Source: Streptomyces sp. NBC_00464
GTDB taxonomy: Bacteria > Actinomycetota > Actinomycetes > Streptomycetales > Streptomycetaceae
Assembly: GCF_036013915.1 (NCBI RefSeq)
Contig: NZ_CP107899.1
Span: 3,782,001 to 3,846,000 of the forward strand
Direction: 5' to 3'
DNA: 64,000 bases
Below, piece by piece: positions 33,005 to 42,571 of this stretch (positions within the stretch are counted from its first letter, which is position 1; every line of letters begins with the position of its first letter). The notes below the pieces were generated by a model. It was given only the letters and a program-made list of their open reading frames with translations. It was not told where the DNA came from and ran no database searches. The position numbers and the translations under genes are program-made.

Positions 33005-33639
33005 GCGCCCGCATCCTGGTCGTGGACAACTACGACAGCTTCGTCTTCAACCTCGTCCAGTACCTCTACCAGTTGGGTGCCGAGTGCGAGGTGCTCCGCA
33101 ACGACGAGGTGACCACGGCCCACGCCCAGGACGGCTTCGACGGCGTTCTGCTCTCGCCCGGACCGGGTACCCCCGAGCACGCGGGCGTCTGCATCGACAT
33201 GGTGCGGCACTGTGCGGCGACCGGCGTCCCGGTCTTCGGCGTCTGTCTGGGCATGCAGTCGATGGCGGTGGCGTACGGCGGCGTGGTGGACCGCGCCCCC
33301 GAGCTGCTGCACGGCAAGACGTCCCCGGTGCTCCACGAGGGCAGGGGCGTGTTCGCCGGTCTGCCCTCACCCTTCACCGCGACCCGCTACCACTCGCTCG
33401 CCGCCGAGCCGGGCACGATCCCCGAGGAGCTCGAGGTCACCGCACGGACGGCCGACGGCATCATCATGGGGCTGCGCCACCGGGAGCTGGCGGTCGAAGG
33501 GGTGCAGTTCCATCCGGAGTCGGTGCTCACCGAGCACGGTCACCTGATGCTGGCGAACTGGCTGGCGCAGTGCGGTGACGCCGGAGCCGTCGAGAGGTCG
33601 GCGGGACTCGCGCCGGTGGTGGGCAAGGCCGTCGCGTGA
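33001..33639 (+). CDS. Anthranilate/aminodeoxychorismate synthase component II (glutamine amidotransferase)
   Basis: 212 aa. Class I GATase: VVDNYDSFVFNLVQYL start, LLSPGPGTP oxyanion loop, nucleophile Cys in VFGVCLGMQS, and His-Glu in VQFHPESVLTEHG. It supplies ammonia from glutamine to a chorismate-using synthase (TrpE or PabB), which is not encoded nearby. Its position between sortase genes is conserved in Streptomyces but not metabolically obvious. trpG and pabA cannot be separated from sequence. Confidence 0.93.
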   Translation: MSARILVVDNYDSFVFNLVQYLYQLGAECEVLRNDEVTTAHAQDGFDGVLLSPGPGTPEHAGVCIDMVRHCAATGVPVFGVCLGMQSMAVAYGGVVDRAPELLHGKTSPVLHEGRGVFAGLPSPFTATRYHSLAAEPGTIPEELEVTARTADGIIMGLRHRELAVEGVQFHPESVLTEHGHLMLANWLAQCGDAGAVERSAGLAPVVGKAVA

Positions 33640-35039
33640 CCCCACCCCGCCACGGATCCGACGCCGGACAGGACGACCCGTACGAACCGGGTGGGTTCGA
33701 GGCGGCGGGTGCGTTCGAGGCGGCGGTGGACCACCTGGCGGACCCGCTGAACGACCCGCTGCCGGGGCGTCACGCATCGCCGTGGTTCCGCGCGGAACCC
33801 GTGCCGGCGGCGCAGGCGGTCACGGACACCGGCCCGGCGGGAGAGCCCGGCGCCGGGACGGCATCGACGCAGGCGTCACACGGGCCACAGGCGGCCCAGG
33901 ACCCTCCGCGCGAGTGGTATGACCCCGAGGGCTACGAACGGGACTGGTACGGCCACCAGGAGCCCGCGCAGGCTTCACCCGTCACCGCCGCGTCGCCCGT
34001 CCCACCCGCCGAGCCGCAGCCCCGCCATGCCGAGCCACAGCCCCGCCACGACGAGACCGTCGCGCTGCGGAAGGCGGAGCCCCGGCGCATAGTCGTGGCC
34101 GACGAGGCGGTGACGGCGGTCCTGCCGCTGACGACGATCCGTCCGCACCCGGACCGCGATTCCGGCCCGGGGGACGCCGAGGAACCGGACACCTCCGCTC
34201 CGCCCACGGGCGGACGGGCCGAGCGGCGCCGGGCGGCGAAGGGCCGGGGACGCAGACGAGGCGACGTGCCGTCGGAGACCGCGTCGGCGGGGGCCGATGG
34301 CGCGGGCGCCACGCCCCCGAAGCCGATGTCGCGCGTCGAGGCGCGACGGGCGGCCAAGGCGGCCAAGGACAGCCCCGCGGTCGTCGTCAGCCGGGTGGTC
34401 GGTGAGCTGTTCATCTCGCTGGGCGTACTGATGCTGCTGTTCGTCACCTACCAGCTGTGGTGGACGAACGTGCGCGCCGACCAGATCGCCGGCCGGGAGA
34501 CGAACAAGATCCAGGACGACTGGGCCCACGGTAAACGCAGCCCCGGAGTGTTCGCACCGGGTGAGGGCTTCGCCATCATCCACATCCCGAAACTCGACGT
34601 GGTCACGCCGATCGCCGAAGGCATCAGCAAGGAGAAGGTCCTCGACCGAGGGATGGTCGGGCACTACGGCGAGGCACCGCTGCGCACGGCGATGCCCGCG
34701 GACAAGCAGGGCAACTTCGCCTTGGCCGGCCACCGCAACACGCACGGCGAACCCTTCCGCTACGTCAACCGGCTGACCCCCGGCGACAAGATCGTGGTGG
34801 AGACGCAGGAGGCCTACTACACGTACGAGATGACGAGCGTCCTTCCCCAGACCTCACCCTCCAATGTGTCGGTCATCGGGGCGGTGCCGCCCCAGTCGGG
34901 GTTCAAGAAGCCCGGCCGCTACATCACCCTGACGACCTGTACGCCCGAATTCACGAGTACGTACCGTTTGATCGTCTGGGGCAAGATGGTCGACGAACGG
35001 CCGCGCAGCAAGGGAAAGCCCGACGCGCTCCTGGACTGA
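33636..35039 (+). CDS. Class E sortase with long disordered N-terminus (2 of 3)
   Basis: 467 aa, GTG 33636 overlapping the previous stop. The first 245 residues are cytosolic, Pro/Glu/Ala-rich and disordered with Arg/Lys clusters (ERRRAAKGRGRRRGD). Then one TM (ELFISLGVLMLLFVTYQLWW) and the sortase domain: His in LAGHRNTHGEPF, Cys in LTTCTPEFTS, Arg in TYRLIVWG. The long intracellular tail is unusual for a sortase and could be a target of the nearby Ser/Thr kinase or a scaffold. Confidence 0.9.
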   Translation: MTPPRHGSDAGQDDPYEPGGFEAAGAFEAAVDHLADPLNDPLPGRHASPWFRAEPVPAAQAVTDTGPAGEPGAGTASTQASHGPQAAQDPPREWYDPEGYERDWYGHQEPAQASPVTAASPVPPAEPQPRHAEPQPRHDETVALRKAEPRRIVVADEAVTAVLPLTTIRPHPDRDSGPGDAEEPDTSAPPTGGRAERRRAAKGRGRRRGDVPSETASAGADGAGATPPKPMSRVEARRAAKAAKDSPAVVVSRVVGELFISLGVLMLLFVTYQLWWTNVRADQIAGRETNKIQDDWAHGKRSPGVFAPGEGFAIIHIPKLDVVTPIAEGISKEKVLDRGMVGHYGEAPLRTAMPADKQGNFALAGHRNTHGEPFRYVNRLTPGDKIVVETQEAYYTYEMTSVLPQTSPSNVSVIGAVPPQSGFKKPGRYITLTTCTPEFTSTYRLIVWGKMVDERPRSKGKPDALLD

Positions 35040-35073
35040 GCGGGCCGAACGACATCACGACAGGGGCGGTGCG

Positions 35074-35802
35074 GTGGCAGCGAGGACCGAGGACGAAGAG
35101 CAGATCGGCGAGTCCGCGCCGCCGGTACGGCCCAGGGGCCGCCATCCCGTCGCGACCACCATCAGTGTCTTCGGTGAACTGCTGATCACCGCCGGCCTGG
35201 TACTCGGCCTCTTCGTCGTCTACTCCCTCTGGTGGACGAACGTGCTCGCCGACCGCGAGGCCACCAAACAGAGCCACACCGTCCGCGACCGCTGGGCCGG
35301 CGGCCCGGGTGCGCTGGACACCAAGGACGGCATCGGCTTCCTGCACGTCCCCTCGATGAAGAACGGCGAGGTGCTCGTCAAGAAGGGCACCGACACCGAG
35401 AACCTCAACGACGGCATCGCCGGCTACTACACCGATCCGGTGAAGTCGGCGCTCCCCTCGGCCAAGGAGGGCAACTTCACCCTGGCCGCCCATCGTGACG
35501 GTCACGGGGCGAAGTTCCACAACATCGACAAGGTGCGGACCGGGGACGCGATCGTCTTCGAGACCAAGGACACCTGGTACGTCTACAAGGTCTTCAAGGA
35601 GCTTCCCGAGACGTCGAAGTACAACGTCGACGTGCTCCAGTCGATCCCGAAGGGCTCGGGTGCGAAGAAGGCCGGCCGCTACATCACGCTGACGACGTGC
35701 ACGCCCGTCTTCACGTCGAAGTACCGCTACATCGTGTGGGGCGAGCTGGTGCGTACGGAGAAGGTCGACCGCGACCGTACGCAGCCGGCGGAGCTGCGCT
35801 GA
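35074..35802 (+). CDS. Class E sortase (3 of 3)
   Basis: 242 aa, GTG 35074. Short cytosolic N-terminus, TM (ELLITAGLVLGLFVVYSLWW) nearly the same as in the preceding sortase, catalytic His in LAAHRDGHGAKF, Cys in LTTCTPVFTS, Arg in KYRYIVWG. A tandem duplicate of the previous gene. In S. coelicolor two such enzymes (SrtE1/E2) anchor chaplins; here a third more diverged copy exists. Confidence 0.93.
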   Translation: MAARTEDEEQIGESAPPVRPRGRHPVATTISVFGELLITAGLVLGLFVVYSLWWTNVLADREATKQSHTVRDRWAGGPGALDTKDGIGFLHVPSMKNGEVLVKKGTDTENLNDGIAGYYTDPVKSALPSAKEGNFTLAAHRDGHGAKFHNIDKVRTGDAIVFETKDTWYVYKVFKELPETSKYNVDVLQSIPKGSGAKKAGRYITLTTCTPVFTSKYRYIVWGELVRTEKVDRDRTQPAELR

Positions 35803-35821
35803 CCGGTACGGCGACGCACAG

Positions 35822-35856
35822 AGGGCCCCGGTCACCGCTGAGGTGACCGGGGCCCT
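35822..35856. terminator. Terminator between sortase operon and pknB
   Basis: Perfect 15-bp stem (35822-35836 / 35842-35856), loop gctga; bidirectional between convergent operons. Confidence 0.9.
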
Positions 35857-35875
35857 GTGCGCTGTGCCGGGAGTG

Positions 35876-37873
35876 CTACTGGCCGTTGTGCCCGCCGAGC
35901 AGGCCGTTCCCGTTTCCGTTCCCGCCCACTGTGGTGAGCGTGATGACGGTGGTGGCCGGGTCGGCCTGGGTGTTCGGCTGGGGGTCGATGTTGGCGACCA
36001 GGGCGTTGCCGTCCTGCGAGCTGCCCTCGGCGAACTGGATCTGCGTGAAGCCGGCATCGGCCAGCTTCTGCTGGGCGTCGGACACCTTCCCGCCCCTGAC
36101 CTCAGGGACGGGGACCGTCGGGGGCTGCGTCGGGCCCTTGGAGACCTTGAGGAGGATCGCGGTGTCCTTGCCGACCTTCTCGTTGGGTCCCGGGGTCTGG
36201 CCGACGACGATGCCCGCTTCCTTCTCGGCGTTGTCGACCTCGGACTTGCCGACATTGGTGAAGCCGAGCTGCGTGAGCTGGGCCAGCGCGGCGTCGTACG
36301 TACGGTCAGTCACCGGGGGCACCGTGAGCAGCTTCTCCGTGGCCACCGAGAGCTTCACCTCGGAGTTCTTCTCGGCCTTCGCGTTGCCCTTCGGCGTCTG
36401 ATCCAGGACGGTCCCCGGATCCGCGTCGGCGGACTCGACCGAATCGACGGTGACCGTGAATCCCTGGTCTTCGAGGACCTTGCGCGCGTTCGCCTCGGAC
36501 TTCTCCGTGACGTCCGGGACGCTGACCTTCGGCGCACCGCTGGAGACGAAGACGGTGATGGTGTCGCCTTCCGAGACCGTCTGGTCCTTCGCCGGCGTCT
36601 GTCGGCAGATCTTGCCCGCGGGTTGCTCCTCGCACTCCTCCTTCGGGCCCTGCTTGAGGATGGTGCCGGTGTTGTCCGCGAGCAGCTTCGCTTCCTTGAC
36701 GGTCGAACCGACCATGTTCGGCGCCTTGAACGTGCCGTCGCCGCTGTCGCCGTCGCCGCCGAAGACCGCCTTGCCGATGAGGATCGCGCCGACCAGCACC
36801 AGGATGCCCGCGATGACCAGCAGGATCGTCGAGGTGTTGCCCTTCTTCTGCCGGCGGCGGTCGGGGCGGTCGTCGTAGCCGTAGCCGCCGTCGTCCGGGT
36901 TGACCGGCGGCAGCATCGACGTGCGGTCGCCGTGCTGGTCCGCGGCCCGCAGGGCGGTGGTGGGCTGGTCGTTGTCGTAACCGCCGTAGCCGCCGTAACC
37001 GGCCGCGCCCATCGCTGCGGTCGCCGCGACCGGCTGACCGTCGAGGCAGGCCTCGATGTCGGCGCGCATCTCGTCGGCCGACTGGTAGCGGTAGTCGGGG
37101 TCCTTGGTGAGGGCCTTCAGCACGATCGCGTCCATCTCGGGCGTGATCTCGGGGTCGAAGTTGCTGGGCGGCTGAGGCTCTTCCCGTACGTGCTGGTAGG
37201 CCACCGCGACGGGTGAGTCCCCGACGAACGGCGGTCTGACGGCCAGCAGCTCGTAGAGCAGGCAGCCGGTGGAGTACAGGTCGGAGCGCGCGTCGACCTG
37301 CTCGCCCTTGGCCTGCTCCGGGGAGAGGTACTGGGCGGTGCCGATGACGGCCGCGGTCTGGGTCATCGTCATGCCGGAGTCGCCCATGGCGCGGGCGATG
37401 CCGAAGTCCATGACCTTGACCTGGCCGGTGCGTGTCAGCATGACGTTCGCCGGCTTGATGTCGCGGTGGACGATCTGGGCGCGGTGCGAGTACTCCAGCG
37501 CCTGGAGGATCCCGACGGTCATTTCGAGGGTGCGCTCGGGCAGCAGTCTGCGACCGGAGTGCAGCAGCTCCCTGAGCGTCGACCCGTCGACGTACTCCAT
37601 GACGATGTACGGGATCGAGACCCCGTCGACATAGTCCTCACCGGTGTCGTAGACCGCGACGATCGCCGGGTGGTTGAGCGAGGCGGCGGACTGGGCCTCA
37701 CGGCGGAACCGGGCCTGGAAGGACGGATCGCGGGCGAGGTCCGCCCGGAGCGTCTTCACAGCTACGGTGCGGCCGAGCCGGGTGTCGTGAGCGAGGTAGA
37801 CCTCGGCCATGCCACCACGGCCGAGCACCGAGCCCAGCTCGTACCGGCCGCCGAGGCGACGCGGCTCTTCCAT
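35876..37873 (-). CDS. pknB: Serine/threonine protein kinase PknB with PASTA repeats
   Basis: 665 aa from ATG 37873. Kinase: GRGGMAEVY, VAVKTL, IVHRDIKPANVML, DFGIARA, SPEQAKG. Tyr/Gly-rich juxtamembrane part, TM (STILLVIAGILVLVGAILIG at about 320-345), then four extracellular PASTA repeats (VPDVTEKSEANARKVLEDQG type) that bind muropeptides or lipid II. Last gene of the fhaA-fhaB-pstP-rodA-pbpA-pknB cluster. It phosphorylates division and cell-wall proteins, reversed by PstP. Confidence 0.97.
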   Translation of the reverse strand: MEEPRRLGGRYELGSVLGRGGMAEVYLAHDTRLGRTVAVKTLRADLARDPSFQARFRREAQSAASLNHPAIVAVYDTGEDYVDGVSIPYIVMEYVDGSTLRELLHSGRRLLPERTLEMTVGILQALEYSHRAQIVHRDIKPANVMLTRTGQVKVMDFGIARAMGDSGMTMTQTAAVIGTAQYLSPEQAKGEQVDARSDLYSTGCLLYELLAVRPPFVGDSPVAVAYQHVREEPQPPSNFDPEITPEMDAIVLKALTKDPDYRYQSADEMRADIEACLDGQPVAATAAMGAAGYGGYGGYDNDQPTTALRAADQHGDRTSMLPPVNPDDGGYGYDDRPDRRRQKKGNTSTILLVIAGILVLVGAILIGKAVFGGDGDSGDGTFKAPNMVGSTVKEAKLLADNTGTILKQGPKEECEEQPAGKICRQTPAKDQTVSEGDTITVFVSSGAPKVSVPDVTEKSEANARKVLEDQGFTVTVDSVESADADPGTVLDQTPKGNAKAEKNSEVKLSVATEKLLTVPPVTDRTYDAALAQLTQLGFTNVGKSEVDNAEKEAGIVVGQTPGPNEKVGKDTAILLKVSKGPTQPPTVPVPEVRGGKVSDAQQKLADAGFTQIQFAEGSSQDGNALVANIDPQPNTQADPATTVITLTTVGGNGNGNGLLGGHNGQ

Positions 37874-38040
37874 AACTGTTCCAGCCCTCTCCGTCAGTCC
37901 TGACCGCACCGGTGTGCGGTCCGGCGGTGTGCTGTTCGCGCATACGCTACCGGCCGCGCACTACCTGATCAGCCCGCAGGCAATACCTGATATCCGACCG
38001 GTATCCCAATGTGCAGATATGGTGCCCGGTGTGATCGCCG

Positions 38041-39504
38041 TCACTTCTCGCTGTCGATGACTGCCTTCATGACGGCCTGTGCGATGGGGGCGGCCAGGCC
38101 ACCACCGGAGATGTTGTCGCGCAGCGCCTTGCTGTCCTCGACGACCACGGCCACGGCTACGGGGGAGCCGCTGTCGGTCTTCGCGTACGAGATGAACCAG
38201 GCGTACGGCTTCTCGCTGTTGTTGAGGCCGTGCTGTGCGGTACCCGTCTTGCCGCCGACGGTGGCACCCGGGACCTTGGCGTTCGTACCCGTACCGGAGG
38301 AGACGACGGTCTCCATCATCTGCTGGAGCTTCTGGGCGTTCTCACCCGAGAGCGGCTGGCTGAGCTGCTCCGGTTCGTGGGTGTAGATGTCGTCCAGGCC
38401 GGGCGACTGACGCTTGGCGACCATGTACGGCTGCATCAGCTTGCCGTCGTTGGCGACCGCGGCCGCCACCATGGCCATCTGGAGCGGGGTGGCGCGGTTG
38501 GACGCCTGGCCGATGCCCGCCATGGCGTTCTGCGGGCGGTTGTCCTTGGGGTAGATGCTCGCGGCGGAGCGGACCGGGGAGAAGATCTCCTTGTTGAAGC
38601 CGAACTTGTCGGCCTCGTCGATCATCTTCTGGTTGCCGAGGTCATCGCTGATCTTGCCGAAGACGGTGTTGCAGGACATCCGCAGCGCTTCCCGGAGCGA
38701 GGCGTTCTCGCACGGGATGTTGCCCTCGTTGGCCAGGGGCTTCCCGGTGGTCAGCGGAAGCCGCCACGGCAGCGGCGACTTCGTGTCCGCGTCGATGTCC
38801 GTGTAGAGCCCGTTCTCCAGAGCGGCGGCCGCGGTGACGACCTTGAAGGTCGAGCCGGGCGGGTAGGTCTCGCGCAATGCCCTGTTGAGCATCGGCTTGT
38901 CCTTGTCCTTCTGGAGCTTCTGCCAGGCCTCGGAGTCCTTGTCGGAGTTGCCCGCGAAGGTCGAGGGGTCGTACGAGGGTGTGCTCGCGAGGGCCAGGAT
39001 GGCGCCCGTCTTCGGGTCGAGGGCGGCGACGGCGCCCTTCTTGTTGCCGAGTCCCTCGAAGGCGGCCTTCTGGGCGGCGCTGTTGAGCGTCGTGACGACG
39101 TTGCCGCCCTGCTTCTTGTCACCGGTGAACATCGACATCGTGCGGTCGAAGAAGAGCTGGTCGTCGTTGCCGGTGAGGATGCCGTCCTCGATGCTTTCGA
39201 GCTGGGTGGCACCGAAGGCCTGCGAGGAGTAGCCGGTGACGGGGGCCCACAGGGGGCCGTTCTCCCAGACTCGCTTGTACTTGAAGTCGCCGCTCTTGGT
39301 CTCGACGGACCCCGTGACCGACTTGCCGCCGTCCACGATGATGTTGCCGCGCTCGTGGGCGTACCGCTCGATGCGGACGCGGCGGTTCTCGTCGCGGGTG
39401 CTGAGCTCGTCGGCCTTCACGTACTGGAGGTAGTTGGTGCGGACGAGCAGGGCGAGGACGAGGATGCCGCAGAAGATCGCGATCCGGCGCAGGGGCTTGT
39501 TCAC
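38041..39504 (-). CDS. pbpA: Class B penicillin-binding protein PbpA
   Basis: 487 aa. N-terminal TM (RIAIFCGILVLALLV), dimerisation region, and the transpeptidase: SxxK in PPGSTFKVV (active Ser), SxN in RMSCNTVFGKI, KTG in GGKTGTAQHG. It crosslinks peptidoglycan outside the membrane with its RodA partner, whose gene overlaps by 4 bp. The 167-bp gap to pknB may hold an internal promoter. Confidence 0.96.
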   Translation of the reverse strand: MNKPLRRIAIFCGILVLALLVRTNYLQYVKADELSTRDENRRVRIERYAHERGNIIVDGGKSVTGSVETKSGDFKYKRVWENGPLWAPVTGYSSQAFGATQLESIEDGILTGNDDQLFFDRTMSMFTGDKKQGGNVVTTLNSAAQKAAFEGLGNKKGAVAALDPKTGAILALASTPSYDPSTFAGNSDKDSEAWQKLQKDKDKPMLNRALRETYPPGSTFKVVTAAAALENGLYTDIDADTKSPLPWRLPLTTGKPLANEGNIPCENASLREALRMSCNTVFGKISDDLGNQKMIDEADKFGFNKEIFSPVRSAASIYPKDNRPQNAMAGIGQASNRATPLQMAMVAAAVANDGKLMQPYMVAKRQSPGLDDIYTHEPEQLSQPLSGENAQKLQQMMETVVSSGTGTNAKVPGATVGGKTGTAQHGLNNSEKPYAWFISYAKTDSGSPVAVAVVVEDSKALRDNISGGGLAAPIAQAVMKAVIDSEK

Positions 39505-40919
39505 GGGCGGACCACCTGGGTCATCTCGGCATCGGAGGAAGGAGCGGGGGTGGGCGCCGGGCGGCGTGCCGTGTCGCTGATCCGGATCAGGATCCCGATC
39601 AGCGCCCAGTTGGCGATCACGGACGAACCACCGGCCGCGAGGAACGGCATCGTCATACCGGTCAGCGGGATGAGGCCCATGACGCCACCGGCGACGACGA
39701 AGACCTGGATGGCGAAGGCGCCGGAGAGGCCGATCGCCAGCAGCTTGCCGAAGGGGTCGCGGGCGGCGAGGGCCGTGCGGACACCGCGTTCGACGATGAG
39801 GCCGTAGATCAGCAGGACGGCCATCATCCCGGCCAGACCGAGTTCTTCACCGACGGTGGAGAGGATGAAGTCGGCGTTGGCGGCGAAGCCGATCAGGTCG
39901 GAGTGGCCCTGGCCCCAGCCGGTGCCCAGGGTGCCGCCGGACCCGAACGACATGATGGCGTTGGAGATCTGCTCGCAGGCGCCGCTCACGTCGGTGGAGT
40001 AGCAGGCGAACGGGTCCTGCCAGGCGGTCACTCGTGACTGCACGTGCGGTTCGAAGGTGGCCACACCCACGGCCCCGGCCGCCGACATCAGCAGACCGAA
40101 GACGATCCAGCTGGTCCGCTCCGTCGCGACGTACAGCATGATCACGAAGAGGCCGAAGAACAGGAGTGACGTTCCGAGGTCGGTCTCGAAGACCAGGATC
40201 AGGATCGACAGCGCCCAGATGACGAGGATAGGCCCCAGGTCGCGGCCGCGGGGCAGATACAGGCCCATGAAGCGACGGCTGGCCAGGGCCAGGGCATCAC
40301 GTTTCACCATGAGATAGCCGGAGAAGAAGATCGCGATGATGATCTTCGCGAACTCGCCGGGCTGGATGGAGAAGGGGCCGAGACTGACCCAGATCTTGGC
40401 GCCGTTCACGGCCGGGAAGAACATCGGCAGGACCAGCAGGACCAGCGCCGCCACCATGGAGATGTAGGTGTACCGCTGCAGGATGCGATGGTCCTTGAGG
40501 ATTATCAACACCGCGACCAGGAGGGCGACGCCGACTGCGGAGTACATCAGTTGCTTCGGGGCGTCGGGGGTGAATTTGCCCCATGCGCCCTCGGCACGGT
40601 CGATCAGCCGCTGCGACTGGTCCAGACGCCAGATCAGCACCAGGCCCAGCCCGTTGAGCAGCGTGGCCAGGGGCAGCAGCAGCGGGTCCGCGTACGGGGC
40701 GAACTTGCGCACCACAAGGTGGGCCACGCCGCCGAGCAGGACCAGGCCGAGTCCGTAGCCGAACATGCCGGAGGGCAGCGAGCCGTCGATGGCAAGCCCC
40801 ACGTTGGCGTAGGCGAACACCGAGATGGCGATGGCGAAGACCATCATCATCAGTTCGGTGTTGCGCCGGCTCGGTGCGTCGATCGCGCCGATCGTGGTCG
40901 TGTTGGTGACAACGCTCAT
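39501..40919 (-). CDS. rodA: FtsW/RodA/SpoVE-family peptidoglycan polymerase
   Basis: 472 aa, ATG 40919. About 11-12 TM helices; SEDS motifs LIWRLDQSQ, FFPAVNGAKIWVSLG, FSIQPGEFAKI, and GLSGAFAIQVFVVAGGVMGL followed by PLTGMTMPFLAAGG. SEDS glycosyltransferases polymerise lipid II, paired with a class B PBP (pbpA, overlapping). FtsW versus RodA is not decided from sequence alone; operon context supports RodA. Confidence 0.94.
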   Translation of the reverse strand: MSVVTNTTTIGAIDAPSRRNTELMMMVFAIAISVFAYANVGLAIDGSLPSGMFGYGLGLVLLGGVAHLVVRKFAPYADPLLLPLATLLNGLGLVLIWRLDQSQRLIDRAEGAWGKFTPDAPKQLMYSAVGVALLVAVLIILKDHRILQRYTYISMVAALVLLVLPMFFPAVNGAKIWVSLGPFSIQPGEFAKIIIAIFFSGYLMVKRDALALASRRFMGLYLPRGRDLGPILVIWALSILILVFETDLGTSLLFFGLFVIMLYVATERTSWIVFGLLMSAAGAVGVATFEPHVQSRVTAWQDPFACYSTDVSGACEQISNAIMSFGSGGTLGTGWGQGHSDLIGFAANADFILSTVGEELGLAGMMAVLLIYGLIVERGVRTALAARDPFGKLLAIGLSGAFAIQVFVVAGGVMGLIPLTGMTMPFLAAGGSSVIANWALIGILIRISDTARRPAPTPAPSSDAEMTQVVRP

Positions 40920-40942
40920 GGTGCTGAAGGCCCCCTACGGCT

Positions 40943-42442
40943 TTACTGCTTACCGCACTGCGGGACCAGCTTCTTCTCTTCCTCCGAGAGGCTGGGACCA
41001 GGAGTGGGAGTCGCTGAAGTCTGCTTGGTCTTGGTGGTGGTGCCGGACGTCGAGGACGTCTTGGTGGCGTCCGTGTCCGTGCCGCTGGCCTGGCCCGCGT
41101 CGCTGGGGGCGTTCTTCTCGGCTGCGCGGCGCTGTGCGTCCTTCTTGCAGGCGGTGGCCTGGGCTGCGAGCTCGGTGACCTTCTCGCGGGCGTCGGCCAG
41201 GTTGCCCTCGGCGATCGTCGCCTCGACCTGCTTGCGCTGGTACGGCGGGAGGTACTTGAGTTCGATCTCGGGGTGGTCCTTCTCGACCTTCGAGAGCGAG
41301 ACCCACGCGAGGTCCTGGCTGATGCCCCGGTACAGCGCGACGTTGTCGTTCTTCGCGCCGACGAAGTACTGGGTCTGGGTCCAGCGGTAGCCGCCGTAAA
41401 CACCGCCGCCGATGACCGCCAGGGCGAGCACGATGTACAGGGAGCGCTTGAGCCACTTGCGGCCGCCGGGCTTGACGAAGTCTTCGTCGGAGTAGGACCC
41501 GAAGGCCCCGTCCGGCATTCCGTCGTAGCCGACGTCGTCACCGCTGCCGGGAGGGCCGAAGCCGCCCGCGGGCGGCGGGACGGGGCGGCCGAGACCGGCC
41601 GCGCGTCCGGCGGGGGTCTCCATGGCGCCGCCGTCGTTCAGCTGGGCGGCCTGGTTCTCCGCGACGGCTCCGACGATGACCGGGGTGTCGTTGAGCTGAC
41701 CGGCCAGGGTGTCGTTGCTGTCGACGTCGAGGACGTCGGCGACGATGCAGGTGATGTTGTCCGGACCGCCGCCGCGCAGGGCGAGCTGGATGAGGTCCTG
41801 GATGGTCTCCTGCGGGCCCTGGTAGCTGGCGAGCGTCTCCTCCATCGTCTGGTGGGAGACGACGCCGGAGAGCCCGTCGGAGCAGATCAGATAGCGGTCG
41901 CCGGCCCGGACCTCACGGATGGAGAGATCGGGTTCGACGTGGTCGCCACTGCCCAGCGCGCGCATCAGCAGGGAGCGCTGCGGGTGGGTGGTGGCCTCCT
42001 CCTCGGTGATCCGGCCCTCGTCGACCAGCCGCTGGACCCAGGTGTGGTCCTGCGTGATCTGCGTCAGGACGCCGTCCCGCAGCAGATAGGCGCGCGAGTC
42101 ACCGACGTGTACGAGGCCGAGGCGCTGGCCCGTCCAGAGGAGCGCGGTGAGCGTGGTGCCCATGCCCTCCAGCTGGGGGTCCTCCTCGACCATCATGCGC
42201 AACTGGTCGTTGGCCCGCTGGACCGCCGTACCGAGCGACGTGAGGATGTCGGAGCCGGGCACGTCGTCGTCGAGCTGGACGAGCGTGGAGATCACCTCGG
42301 AGCTGGCGACCTCACCGGCTGCCTGCCCGCCCATGCCGTCGGCGATGGCGAGCAGGCGCGGTCCGGCATAGCCGGAGTCCTCGTTGCCCTCGCGGATCAT
42401 GCCCTTGTGCGATCCGGCGGCGAAGCGCAGGGAAAGACTCAT
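40943..42442 (-). CDS. pstP: PP2C-type Ser/Thr phosphatase PstP
   Basis: 499 aa from ATG 42442 (GAGGTGCGC). PP2C motifs: REGNEDSGY, LLAIADGMGGQAAG (metal Asp), LVHVGDSRAYLL, LICSDGLSGVV, GGPDNITCIVADV. Then an Ala/Gly/Pro linker, one TM (SLYIVLALAVIGGGVYGGYR) and an extracellular domain with a Thr/Ser-rich tail (TKTSSTSGTTTKTK). It dephosphorylates PknB and its substrates. Confidence 0.96.
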   Translation of the reverse strand: MSLSLRFAAGSHKGMIREGNEDSGYAGPRLLAIADGMGGQAAGEVASSEVISTLVQLDDDVPGSDILTSLGTAVQRANDQLRMMVEEDPQLEGMGTTLTALLWTGQRLGLVHVGDSRAYLLRDGVLTQITQDHTWVQRLVDEGRITEEEATTHPQRSLLMRALGSGDHVEPDLSIREVRAGDRYLICSDGLSGVVSHQTMEETLASYQGPQETIQDLIQLALRGGGPDNITCIVADVLDVDSNDTLAGQLNDTPVIVGAVAENQAAQLNDGGAMETPAGRAAGLGRPVPPPAGGFGPPGSGDDVGYDGMPDGAFGSYSDEDFVKPGGRKWLKRSLYIVLALAVIGGGVYGGYRWTQTQYFVGAKNDNVALYRGISQDLAWVSLSKVEKDHPEIELKYLPPYQRKQVEATIAEGNLADAREKVTELAAQATACKKDAQRRAAEKNAPSDAGQASGTDTDATKTSSTSGTTTKTKQTSATPTPGPSLSEEEKKLVPQCGKQ

Positions 42443-42571
42443 GCGCACCTCGCCCGTCGGTTCGGGGTACAACCGGTCTCGAGCCACACTGCCCACCCTC
42501 CGGTCGGGAGCCTGGCCGGGTCCGATGCCCGGGCCGCCGCGGCTCGCTCGCTCCGCTCGCTCATTGTCGTA

